Below are positions 50,380 through 60,423 of a stretch of 64,000 nt of DNA, in pieces. Origin of the DNA: Arachis hypogaea (Eukaryota > Streptophyta > Magnoliopsida > Fabales > Fabaceae); the NCBI RefSeq assembly GCF_003086295.3, contig NC_092040.1, forward strand, positions 5,456,001-5,520,000. Reading direction: 5' to 3'. How positions within the stretch are numbered: the stretch's first letter is position 1; each line of letters starts with the position of its first letter. Below the pieces are notes generated by a model, which saw only the letters and a program-made list of their open reading frames with translations, was not told where the DNA came from and made no database searches. The translations under genes were made by a program, and so were the position numbers.

Positions 50380-51943
50380 TGATAAACCCCATTTGTAGGG
50401 TTTATCTTGTATTGAGTTTTGGAGATTTTATCAACTTTTACCCACATTTATTCAATAAAATAGCATGGTTTTATAACTTCTCCCTTAATTGTGCTTAAGA
50501 GTGAAAACAAACTTTTTAGGATTCAAAGTAGCTAAATTTAATTCACCTTGATTCCATTAGATGCCTTGATATGTTTGTTAAGTGATTTAAGGTTTAGGAG
50601 GCAAAGATTGGATCAAGGGAATGAAGAAAGAAAGCATGAAAAGTTGGAGAACTCATGAAGAAATGAAAGAACCGGAAAGCTATCAAGCCGACCTCTTCGC
50701 ACTTAAACGACCATAACTTGAGCTACAAAGGTCCAAATGATGCGGTTCCAGTTGGGTTGGAAAGCTAACATCTGGGGCTTCGAAATGATATAAGATTTGC
50801 CATAGTTGCATCACGCATAGGGGCGCGCATGCGCACGGTACGCGGACGCGCCGATGGTGGCACATGACCCACTTAATGCAACACGTGGCCAGCGATTTTA
50901 GAAGCATTGTGGGCCCAATCCAACTCATTTCTAATGCTATTTAAGCCAATGATTGAAGAGGAATCAACTTACTTTTGATCATTAGTCATAGTTTAGTTTT
51001 AGAAGTAGTTAGAGTTAGAGAGAGAAGCTCTCTTTTCTCTCTAGAATTAGGATTAAGAATTAGGGTTATATTAGGATCTCATAGTTCTAGGTTTAATTCA
51101 AGTCTCCTTCTACTTCTACCTTCAATTGATGATTGCTACACTTTGGTTCTTCTCTCTATCCCTATTCTCTTGTTGTAATTTCTCTTATTTTGTTTCTAGG
51201 TTTTGTAATTGAGATACTCTTGTTCTCTTTGTTTTCTTTTAATAATGCAATTTGAGGTAATTTATGATAATTGTGATTTCCTTAATTGTTGCTGTTAATT
51301 CATTGTATTCAATTGTAGTTAGAATTCATACTTGTTGTGATTTACTATACTTTTCTTTGGTGCCTTCCAAGTGTTTGATTAAATGCTTGGAAGAATGTTA
51401 GACTAGAATTTTATGTTCTTGGCTTGAGAAGGTAACTTAGGATTTCTTGAGTCACTAGTGTCCAATTGATTGATAGTTGATAGCCCTTAACTCTAGCCCT
51501 CATTAATCCAATTAGTGGAAAGCTAGGATTTATGGAATAGGATTGATATAACTCACTTGACTTTCTTTTGTTAATTGATTTAAGGATGACTAAGTGGGAT
51601 TAATCCTTGCAACTACCATACTTGTGGCTAGTGATAATGATGAAGACCCTTGACAACCAAACCTTGCCAAGACCATTTTGTTAATAAAGTTTTCTTACCA
51701 TTTACTATTCATATTTCTCATCCAAAACCCCAAAATAAACAAGTCCATAACCAATAACGAGAACACTACCCTGCAAGTCCTTTGAGAGACGACCCGAGGT
51801 TTAAATACTTCGGTTTATAGATTTTAGGGGTTTGTACTTGTGACAAACAAATTTTTGTATGAGAGGATTATTGTTGGTTTAGAGACTATACTTCAACAAG
51901 ATTTCATTTGTGAAATTCTAAACCGTCAAAAATCCAATCATCA
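50380..51943. mobile_element. Solo LTR of a gypsy/Athila-like retrotransposon
   Basis: A 1564-bp block starts TGATAAACCCCATTTG and ends CCAATCATCA. It is flanked by CTACT on both sides (50375-50379 and 51944-51948). It has no ORF, primer site or second LTR, and LINE coding sequence resumes directly on each side. This is the expected product of recombination between the two LTRs of an element. The TGATAAACCCC start resembles Arachis/legume Athila-type LTRs as I recall them. Confidence 0.88.
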
Positions 51944-52003
51944 CTACTAAATCCTTCCATTGCTTCCTTCTCTACCAAAAATTAGGGTCTCCATACACAA
52001 AAC
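51944..52003 (-). pseudogene. LINE endonuclease fragment between two insertions
   Basis: A short minus-strand piece reads FVYGDPNF then RKQWKDLV and joins in frame with AQNQNQNEPQLFIGD across the solo LTR. It shows that the LTR and the DNA element are separate insertions in one LINE copy. Confidence 0.8.
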
Positions 52004-54299
52004 CAAGGTTCTGAAAACCGAACCGGTTATCGAACCGCTCTAGCTACTGGTTGACTGGTTCATAGGTTCAATCGGTTCGACCGTAGTTGAACCGAAAAAA
52101 CCGTTTTATAATAAAATAATAAATAAAATATAAATAAACACATTAAAACATAATTATAGTCTAATATAAATCTTAAAATATCATCCCAATTAAAAGTTAC
52201 ATAAATCAGAATATTATGATCTCATTCAAATACAAACTCAAAAGTCAAATAACAAAAACAACCAATCAAACATAAACATGCCAACATCCAACTATTCAAG
52301 TTTGATAGAAATTTTCACTTACAATAGAAAGCATCAAAGCTGTTGATGGTAATACAGCAGTTCCTCCTAGAACATAAAGACCCACAGAATCAATACTTCT
52401 TGCAACTTGCTTGCATTGAATTCCCTGGTATTTTCAGAAGACTCAAAACAAAAATATTAGTGTAACACCCCAAGAATAAACAAACACATAAGCATAATTA
52501 CAAAATCATAGGACTTGGCACAAACATAATGGTGAAAATCCATAAATCAGGGGCAGTAATGCACATCTGACTAGAACCAAAATAAATCTTCCACGTATTT
52601 TGTATTTAATCTTTCTAGGAATATCTAGCCTTTTCTAAATAAAGTTGGCAAGCAACAATTGTCATAAACCACAGGTCATTCAGACCAAAAAAGAAGCACC
52701 ACTATAATCAAATAAGGATACAAGAGAATCTCAAATAATTGCATAAATCATGCTTACAGTAAGTTAAAACAACCAAGCACCAATGCATATAAATCTGAAC
52801 CAAAAAGATGAAAACTTACCTGAGAGAGTTATAGCCAAGGATGGAGCTGACCGTGGTTCCAAGAATGAAGAACAAAATGAGAAAGCAAAACAAGAATCAT
52901 CGTGCATCTATGCACTAAAAGAGATTTCAGTGGAAGTGCAGGATGAAGATACAACTGAATTTGTGAAGGATGATGGGAAAAAAACCTTGACAATTTCAGT
53001 GGGATTGCTCGATGAAGAAGTAACATTAGAGTTCGAATCTATGAAGCATGATGAAGATATGGTCATAATACTACTAAGTTATAAAGAAAAAGATTTCAAT
53101 ATACATAATACACTCACTTTACATGGCAATAACCTCTTTAATTAAGTCCAAAAGATCAAATATTCTATCACAATACTTCTTGAATAATTTGAATTCCACC
53201 GCAGCTTAATATATGTACAGAACATTTACTCTTGGTATTAGAATAGCATATTATAGGCATCTAATAATATTAACTTTATCCAATGATTCAATCTATGGTT
53301 AAAAATGATTACACAGCAATAACTTCATCCTTCTATTTTGAAAGCTTATACACCTCATGCATGCTGTCCTACAAGAATCTTGCAACACAACAACTCTGTG
53401 AACTCTTTCCACAAATTAAGCTATCACTTACTTTTTCTCTGTGGAAAATAGCAAAAATAAAATTAGAGGAATAGAAAAATGTACCTACAACAACAAAAGC
53501 TTTTCAATCATAAGTGCCACTACTCTAACTTTCTCCATCATGTCCTTGCTTTTCAATAACATTAAGCCAAAATCAGAAAACACGGTATCTGGTTCCCAAC
53601 ACCTTAATCCAGCTTAATTACCACCTCAAATGATCTTAGAATTACATGAAGATATGTAGCCAACGTATAGGATTACATCTTGATATGTACATAAGCCACC
53701 TGCAGAAGATAGTAAAAACTAAAAACATTAAAAAAGTACATTTAATTCATCCATTTGTTTAATACATCTAAAAACAAATCTCAAATGTTGGATACATGGA
53801 AAAAGGATATTCCCTGTGTTTCAATTTTTGTTTTATGGTAATTGTTATCATCCTCTTTAAATGTGATTTTCTTTTGAAACATATGAGTTAACAAGTATTA
53901 CCTATAGCAAAGATTGTTTCCGAGAGACACCGAGGGAGACAGAGCAGCAGACGGTGGCTTTGAAGGTCGCGATGGCTGCTGCTTCGAAGGTTGCGCGATG
54001 GAGGCTTCGAAGGTTGCGCGACGGAGGCTTCGAAGGTTGCACTCGCTGCTGCGCGATGGAGGTGAAGTGACCGAGCACGAGGCGGTGGCTGTCCGAAGGA
54101 ACGACGACGGCGACGGCACGAGACGGTGACTGGACGGAGGTGAGCTCGATGAGATTGAGGAGCCCTCCCCCTGACTGAGTGTGTGCGAGACTGAGAGGAG
54201 TAGATGACTGAGGAGCTCGATTAGGGCTTGGCTGTGTAATAGTTAGGGATTTTTGGGATTGAAACGGCAACGTTTAGTTGCCTTCTCTAAAAACCGGTC
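52004..54299. mobile_element. Non-autonomous DNA element with AACCGGTT-rich terminus, right end truncated
   Basis: The left edge (CAAGGTTCTGAAAACCGAAC) with repeated ACCGGTT/GGTTCGA words resembles a terminus common in legume non-autonomous elements. The right edge (AAAAACCGGTCGGG) has the matching inner words but lacks the mirrored CAAGGTTCTG end, so it seems truncated. LINE endonuclease flanks it on both sides. An internal plus-strand frame (52783-53145) encodes an acidic 120-residue sequence with no known match, perhaps a captured fragment. No transposase is visible. Superfamily uncertain. Confidence 0.55.
53958..54050. repeat. 23-bp tandem repeat inside the DNA element
   Basis: The unit CTTCGAAGGTTGCGCG plus seven bases recurs at 53982, 54005 and 54028, with a degenerate copy at 53958. 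It sits in a G+C-rich part of the element. Confidence 0.75.
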
Positions 54300-54549
54300 G
54301 GGTCACGGTAAATATCAAGATTCATATTTTTATTCCATAAAATACTTAGACCTCCGGACAAGCCCCGGAGTTCTACACAAAAGGATTTATCAAAACGGAG
54401 TTCTCTCTTTAACTTCCTGATTTTACATTCCTTAGCTCTTGTTTCCATAAGAAAAATTATGGCGACTTGCTCTTTTTGCAAAGATCTTTTAATTCGGAAA
54501 CTATTGTGGTTGCCTCCACACCCCGACAGTTCCAACTTACTATACTCAT
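54300..54549 (-). pseudogene. LINE ORF2 start (endonuclease N-terminus)
   Basis: Minus-strand ATG at 54549 begins MSIVSWNCRG, the usual start of a plant LINE endonuclease. After a frameshift near 54525 it continues IIFLMETRAKECKIRKLK and GLSGGLSILWNKNMNLDIY. It is the upstream part of the ORF2 continued at 52003-51944 and below 50380. Confidence 0.82.
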
Positions 54550-54946
54550 GGCTGGGGTTGGGCATGTATAGGTGATGAGCGGATAATTTATACGCTTTTT
54601 GGCATTGTTTTTAGGTAGTTTTTAGTAAGTTTAAGCTACTTTTAGGGATGTTTTCATTAGTTTTTATGTTAAATTCATATTTCTGGACTTTACTATGAGT
54701 TTGTGTATTTTTCTGTGATTTCAGGTAAATTCTGACTAAAATTGAGGGATTTGAGCAAAACTCTGAAGAAGGCTGACAAAAGGACTGCTGATGCTGTTGG
54801 AATCTGACCTCCCTGCACTCGAAATGGATTTTCTGGAGCTACAGAACTCCAATTGGCGCGCTCTCAATGGCGTTGGAAAGTAGACATCCAGAGCTTTCCA
54901 GCAATATATAATAGTCCATACTTTATTCGAAGAATCACGACGTAAC

Positions 54947-55056
54947 TTGGCGTTGAACGCCAAGTTCATGCTGCTGTCTGGAGTTAAACGCCAGAAAAAC
55001 GTCATGATTCGGAGTTGAACGCCCAAAACACGTCATAACTCGAAGTTCAACTCCAA
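54947..55056 (+). repeat. Four-unit 31-bp-period palindrome array in the 5' LTR
   Basis: 17-bp near-palindromes begin at 54947 (TTGGCGTTGAACGCCAA), 54978 (CTGGAGTTAAACGCCAG), 55009 (TCGGAGTTGAACGCCCA) and 55040 (TCGAAGTTCAACTCCAA). Successive starts are exactly 31 bp apart. The first is perfect and the others decay progressively. Confidence 0.85.
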
Positions 55057-55169
55057 GAGAAGCCTCAGCTCATGGATTGATCAAGCTCAGCCCAAACATA
55101 CACCAAGTGGGCCCCGGAAGTGGATTTATGCATCAATTACTTACTCATGTAAACCCTAGTAGCTAGTCT

Positions 55170-55184
55170 AGTATAAATAGGACA
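55170..55184 (+). promoter_or_regulatory. Putative TATA box of the gypsy LTR
   Basis: AGTATAAATAGG lies mid-LTR, after the palindrome array and before GC-richer sequence, the usual place for the U3/R boundary. Assigned by motif only. Confidence 0.45.
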
Positions 55185-56361
55185 TTTAACTATTGTATTA
55201 GACATCTTTGGTCTCAGTTTTGTTTTATTCTTCATCCTAAGAGACTATTGATCACGTTAGGGGGGGCTGGCCATTCGGCCATGCCTGAACCTTTTGCTTA
55301 TGTATTTTCAACGGTGGAGTTTCTGCACACCATAGATTAAGGGTGTGGAGCTCTGCTGTACCTCAAGTATTAATGAAGTTCTATTTTCTTTTATCCAAAT
55401 CTCTCTTATTCTTATTCCAAGATATTCATTCGTACCCAAGAAAATGATGAATGTGATGATAAGTAACCCTCATTATCATTCTCACTTATGAAACGCGCGT
55501 GATTGACAACCACTTCCGTTCTACATGCAACAGAGCTTGAATGCGTATCTCTTAGATTCCCCAACAGAATCTTCGTGGTATAAGCTAGATAGATGGCGGC
55601 ATTTATGAGGATCCGGAAAGTCTCACCTTGTCTGTGGTATTCCGAGTAGGATCCTGGGAATCCGGAAAGTCTAACCTTGTCTGTGGTATTCCGAGTAGGA
55701 TTCCGGTAATGAATGACTGTGACGTGCTTCAAACTTGCAAGTGCTGGGCGTTAGTGACAGACGCAAAAGAATCAAGGGATTCTATTCCAGTAGGAGCGGG
55801 AACCAACCAGTTATTAGCCGTACTGTGACAGAGTGCGTGAGCATTAGTTTTCACTGCGAGGATGGGATGTAGCCATCAACCATGGGTGATGCCTCCAGAC
55901 GATTAGCCGTGCGAGTGACAGCCGCATAGGATCATTTTCCCGAGAGGATTGAAAGTAGTCACAGCTGATGGTGAACCCCTATACAAAGCTTGCCATGGAA
56001 AGGAGTAAGAAGGATTGAGTAGAAGCAGTAGGAGAGCAGGCGTCCTTGAGCCATGCAGCATCTCCATTCGCTTATCTGAAATTCTCATCAATGAATCTGC
56101 ATAAGTCTTCTATCTCGTTTATTATTTCTATTTTCTTATTTATATTTTTGAAAACCCATAAACCATTTTAATCTGCCTAACTGAGATTTGCAAGGTGACC
56201 ATAGCTTGCTTCATACCAACAATCTCTGTGGGATCGACCCTTACTCACGTAAGGTTTATTACTTGGACGACCCAGTACACTTGCTGGTTAGTTGAACGGA
56301 GTTGTGAGCTTCTCTAACAATGCCTGAAACTCTTTTATCAGAATTTCGTCCACCAAGTTTT

Positions 56362-56379
56362 TGGCGCCGTTGCCGAGGA
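56362..56379 (+). other. Primer binding site (tRNA-Asp type)
   Basis: TGGCGCCGTTGCCGAGGA lies six bases after the LTR end. It matches the TGGCGCCGTTGCCG site used by Athila/Tat gypsy elements, complementary to the 3' end of tRNA-Asp. Confidence 0.85.
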
Positions 56380-57867
56380 TTGTTCGAGTATGGACAACTG
56401 ACGGTTCATCTTGTTGCTCAGATTAGGTAATTTTCTTTTCAAAAATCTTTTTCAAAAATTTTTCTTTTATTTTTCGTTTTTCAAAAAAAATGTTTTCGAA
56501 AAAATTTAATAAAAATACAAAAAAATCATAAAATCATAAAAACCAAAAATATTTTGTGTTTCTTGTTTGAGTCTTGTGTTAATTTTAAAGTTTGGTGTCA
56601 ATTGCATGCTTTAAAAATTTTTCTTGCATTTTTTTTCGAAATTCCCATGCATTCATAGTGTTCTTCATGATCTTCAAGTTGTTCTTGATGAGTCCTCTTG
56701 TTTGATCTTGATGATTTATTGTTTTGTGTTGTTTGTTGTTTTTCATGTGAATTTTTGCATTCATATTTTCCATGCATTAAAAAAAAAATTTCTATGTTTG
56801 GTGTCTTGCATGTTTTCTTTGCATAAAAATTTTTTCAAAATTATGTTCTTGATGTTCATCATGATCTTCAAAGTGTTCTTGGTGTTCATCTTGACATTCA
56901 TAGCATTCTTGCATGCATCTTGTGTCTTGATCCAAAATTTTCATGTTTTGGGTCATTTTTGTGTTTTTCTTTAAAAATTCAAAAAAAAAATCAAAAAAAT
57001 ATCTTTTCCTTATTTTCCTCCAAATTTTCGAAATTTTGGGTTGACTTGGTCAAAAATTTTTAAAATTAGTTGTTTCTTACAAGTCAAGTCAAAAATTTCA
57101 ATTTTAAAAATCTTATCTTTTCAAAATCTTTTTCAAAAATCATATCTTTTTCATTTTTTTTCGAAAATTTCAAAAATTATTTTTCAAAATATTTTCAAAA
57201 TCTTTTTCTTATCTTTTTATCAAATTTTCGAAAATTAAGCTAACAATTAATGTGATTGGTTCAAAAATTTGAAGTTTGTTACTTTCTTGTTAAGAAAGGT
57301 TCAATCTTTAAGTTCTAGAATCTTATCTTGTAGTTTCTTGTTAGTTAAGTCAATTTTAAAATTAAATCCTTTTATCTTTTATCTTATCTTTTTCAAAAAT
57401 TTTATCTTTTTCAAAATTTGATTTCAAAATATCTTATCTAACTTCTTATCCTCTTATCTTTTTCAAAATTTGATTTCAAATCTTTTTCAATCAACTAACT
57501 AACTTTTTGTTTGTTTCTTATCTTTTTCAAAACCACCTAACTACTTTTCCCTCTCTAATTTTCGAAAATTCTCCCTCTCTTTTTCAAAAATTCTTTTTGT
57601 TTTAAATTTTAATTTTAATTATATTTTGTCTTTGATTTTCTAAAATTACTAACCTCTTTTTCAAAAATTATTTTCGAAATCTTCCTTCTCTTTTCTTCTT
57701 CTATTTAATTATTTAATTACTAACACTTCTCTTCACCTCTCTTCATCCAAAAATCCGAATCCCCATCTCCATTCTTCTAACCCCTTTCTTCTTCTACTAA
57801 CATAAGGGAATCTCTATACTGTGACATAGAGGATTCCTCTTTCTTTTCTTGTTTTCTTCTCTTTCAT
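56380..57867 (+). other. Noncoding leader of the gypsy element, low complexity
   Basis: Extremely A/T-rich sequence built from words such as TTTTTCAAAAATC and TTTTCGAAAAT repeated many times. No ORF is convincing. Two AGTTTGGTGTC-type words occur at about 56589 and 56797. It probably serves as packaging or untranslated leader of the genomic RNA. Confidence 0.7.
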
Positions 57868-60186
57868 ATGAGCAGGAACAGGGAAAAGGGCACTCTTGTT
57901 GAAGTTGATCCAGAACCTGAAAGGACTCTGAAGAGAAAATTAAGAGAAGCTAAATTACAACAATCCAGAAATAACCTTTCAGAAATTTTCGAACAAGAGA
58001 AGGAGATGGCAGCCGAAAATAATAATAATAATAATGCAAGGAGAATGCTTGGTGACTTCACAAAGCCAACGTCCAAGTTTGATGGAAGAAGCATCTCCAT
58101 TCCTGCCATTGGAGCCAATAATTTTGAGCTGAAACCTCAGCTAGTTGCTTTAATGCAACAAAACTGCAAGTTTTATGGACTTCCATCTGAAGATCCTTAT
58201 CAGTTCTTAACTGAGTTCTTGCAGATCTGTGAGACTGTAAAGACGAATGGAGTTGATCCTGAAGTCTACAGACTCATGCTTTTCCCTTTTACTGTAAGAG
58301 ACAGAGCTAGAATATGGTTGGATTCACAACCTAAGGATAGCCTGGACTCCTGGGATAAGCTGGTCACTGCCTTCTTGGATAAATTCTTTCCTCCTCAAAA
58401 GCTGAGCAAGCTGAGAGTGGATGTTCAAACCTTCAAACAAAAAGATGGTGAATCCCTCTATGAAGCTTGGGAAAGATATAAGCAGTTGACCAAAAGATGT
58501 CCATCTGACATGTTTTCAGAATGGACCCTATTAGATATATTCTATTATGGTCTCTCTGAATTTTCGAAAATGTCACTGGACCATTCTGCAGGTGGATCTA
58601 TTCACCTGAAGAAAACGCCTGAAGAGGCTCAAGAACTCATTGACATGGTTGCAAACAACCAATTCATGTATACCTCTGAGAGGAATTCCGTGAATAATGG
58701 GATACCTCAGAAGAAAGGAATTCTTGAAATTGATGCTCTGAATGCCATATTGGCTCAGAATAAAATGTTGACTCAACAGGTCAACATAATCTCTCAAAAT
58801 CTGAATGGATTGCAACATGCATCCAACAGTACTAGAGAGGCAGCTTCTGAAGAAGCTTATGATCCTGAAAACCCTGCTATGGCAGAGGTTAATTACATGG
58901 GTGAACCTTATGGAAACACCTATAACCCATCATGGAGAAATCATCCAAATTTCTCCTGGAAGGATCAACAAAAGCCTCAACAAGGCTTTAACAATGGTGG
59001 ACGCAATAGGCTAACCAATAGTAAGCCATATCCATCATCTTCTCAGCAACAGACAGAGAACTCTGAACAAAACACTTCTAATTTAGCCAATATAGTCTCT
59101 GATCTGTCAAAGGCCACTTTCAGTTTCATGAATGAAACAAGATCCTCCATTAGAAATTTGGAGGCACAAGTAGGCCAGCTGAGTAAGAAAGTTATTGAAA
59201 CTCCTCCCAGTATTCTCCCAAGCAATACAGAAGAGAATCCAAAAGGAGAGTGCAAGGCCATTGATTTAATCAAAGTGGCCGAATGCACTAGGGAGGAGGA
59301 GGACGAAAATCCTAGTGAGGAAGACCTCCTGGGACGTCCTTCAAGCAAGAAGGAGTTTCCTATTAAGGATCCAGAGGAATCTGAGGCTCATCTAGAGACC
59401 ATAGAGATTCCACTAAATCTCCTTCTGCCATTCATGAGCTCTGAAGACTATTCTTCCTCTGAAGAGGATGAAGATGTGACTGGAGAGCAAGTTGCTCAAT
59501 ATTTAGGAGCTATCATGAAGCTGAATGCCAAGTTGTTTGGTAATGAGACTTGGGAAAGTGAATCTCCCTTGCTCATTAGTGAACTAGATACTTGGATTCA
59601 GAAAACTCTACCTCAAAAGAAACAAGATCCTGGCAAGTTCTTAATACCTTGTACCATTGGCACCATGAGTTTTGAAAAAGCTCTATGTGATCTGGGGTTA
59701 GGGATAAATCTTATGCCACTCTCTGTAATGGAGAAGCTGGGGATCATTGAGGTACAACCTGCCTTGTTCTCATTGCAATTGGCAGATAAGTCAATAAGAC
59801 AAACTTATGGAATAGTAGAGGACGTGCTAGTAAAGGTTGAAGGCCTTTACATCCCTGCTGATTTCATAATCCTAGACACTAGGAAGGAAGATGACGAATG
59901 CATCATCCTAGGAAGACCTTTCCTAGCCACAGCAGAAGCTGTGATAGATGTCAACAGAGGTGAGTTAGTCCTTCAATTGAATGGGGACTACCTTGTGTTT
60001 AAGGCACATGGCCATCCCTCTGTGACAAAAGAGAGTAAGCATGAAGAGCTTCTCTCAGTTCAAGGTCAAGAAGAGCCCACACAGTCAAACTCTAAGTTTG
60101 GTGTTGTGAGGCCACAACCAAACTCTAAGTTTGGTGTTCAAACTCCATATCCAAACTCTAAGTTTGGTGTGGGGACTACACACTAA
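57868..60186 (+). CDS. gag-pro: Gypsy Gag-protease polyprotein
   Basis: Intact 772-codon ORF. A basic N-terminal part is followed by a retrotransposon Gag domain at about residues 95-270 (MLFPFTVRDRARIWLDSQ, LVTAFLDKFFPPQK, LYEAWERYKQLTKRCP). Then come an NG/Q-rich linker and an acidic segment (EEDEDVTGEQ). An aspartic protease domain lies at about 590-720 (CTIGTMSFEKALCDLGLGIN to CIILGRPFLATAEAVIDV). The protease motif reads DLG-L-G where the related elements usually show DLG-A-S; the catalytic Asp is kept. No CCHC zinc knuckle is visible. The ORF ends with three NSKFGV repeats and a stop where the autonomous form would continue to reverse transcriptase. The start ATG (MSRNREKG) is the first in frame. 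Confidence 0.9.
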   Translation: MSRNREKGTLVEVDPEPERTLKRKLREAKLQQSRNNLSEIFEQEKEMAAENNNNNNARRMLGDFTKPTSKFDGRSISIPAIGANNFELKPQLVALMQQNCKFYGLPSEDPYQFLTEFLQICETVKTNGVDPEVYRLMLFPFTVRDRARIWLDSQPKDSLDSWDKLVTAFLDKFFPPQKLSKLRVDVQTFKQKDGESLYEAWERYKQLTKRCPSDMFSEWTLLDIFYYGLSEFSKMSLDHSAGGSIHLKKTPEEAQELIDMVANNQFMYTSERNSVNNGIPQKKGILEIDALNAILAQNKMLTQQVNIISQNLNGLQHASNSTREAASEEAYDPENPAMAEVNYMGEPYGNTYNPSWRNHPNFSWKDQQKPQQGFNNGGRNRLTNSKPYPSSSQQQTENSEQNTSNLANIVSDLSKATFSFMNETRSSIRNLEAQVGQLSKKVIETPPSILPSNTEENPKGECKAIDLIKVAECTREEEDENPSEEDLLGRPSSKKEFPIKDPEESEAHLETIEIPLNLLLPFMSSEDYSSSEEDEDVTGEQVAQYLGAIMKLNAKLFGNETWESESPLLISELDTWIQKTLPQKKQDPGKFLIPCTIGTMSFEKALCDLGLGINLMPLSVMEKLGIIEVQPALFSLQLADKSIRQTYGIVEDVLVKVEGLYIPADFIILDTRKEDDECIILGRPFLATAEAVIDVNRGELVLQLNGDYLVFKAHGHPSVTKESKHEELLSVQGQEEPTQSNSKFGVVRPQPNSKFGVQTPYPNSKFGVGTTH

Positions 60187-60423
60187 AATTGACCTGATCA
60201 TCTTGTGGCTCCATGAGAGCCACTGTCAAGCTATTGACATTAAAGAAGCGCTTGTTGGGAGGCAACCCAATTTTATTTATCTAATTTTATTTTATTTTGT
60301 TTCTTTGTTATTTTTGTGTTTAATTAGGTACATGATCATGGGGAGTCACGAAAAAGTCAAAAAAAAATTAAAAACAGAGTCAAAAACAGAAAAAAAAATT
60401 GTTCACCCTGGAGGCAGCGCAGA
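60187..60423 (+). other. Spacer after gag-pro
   Basis: Short noncoding stretch holding poly-A-rich words (AAAAAAATTAAAAACAG). It carries no pol coding sequence. Confidence 0.6.

Larger units (their letters stand above)
45986..54566 (-). mobile_element. L1-type LINE, degenerate and split by two insertions
   Basis: LINE sequence occupies 45986-50379, 51944-52003 and about 54300-54566 on the minus strand. Its 3' end is a poly(A) tail (T run at about 45988-45997 on the plus strand). ORF2 reads endonuclease, reverse transcriptase, zinc-binding tail, RNase H. The endonuclease is interrupted first by a solo LTR (50380-51943) and again by a DNA element (about 52004-54299). The upstream part (5' UTR and ORF1) is absent or cut off by the gypsy LTR at 54573. 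Frames are broken throughout, so it is inactive. Confidence 0.88.
54573..56355 (+). repeat. 5' LTR of the gypsy element
   Basis: About 1783 bp, from TGATGAGCGG to TCCACCA just before the primer site. It contains a four-unit 31-bp palindrome array (54947-55056), a 49-bp direct repeat at about 55613-55710 (GTCTGTGGTATTCCGAGTAG twice), and TATA-like TAGTATAAATAGG near 55170, a plausible transcription start region. Confidence 0.88.

Noticed and set aside
53898..54270. Ser/Arg-rich protein gene in the G+C-rich block
   Set aside because: The frames follow a 23-bp tandem repeat, exist in several frames and both strands, and lie in a DNA element.
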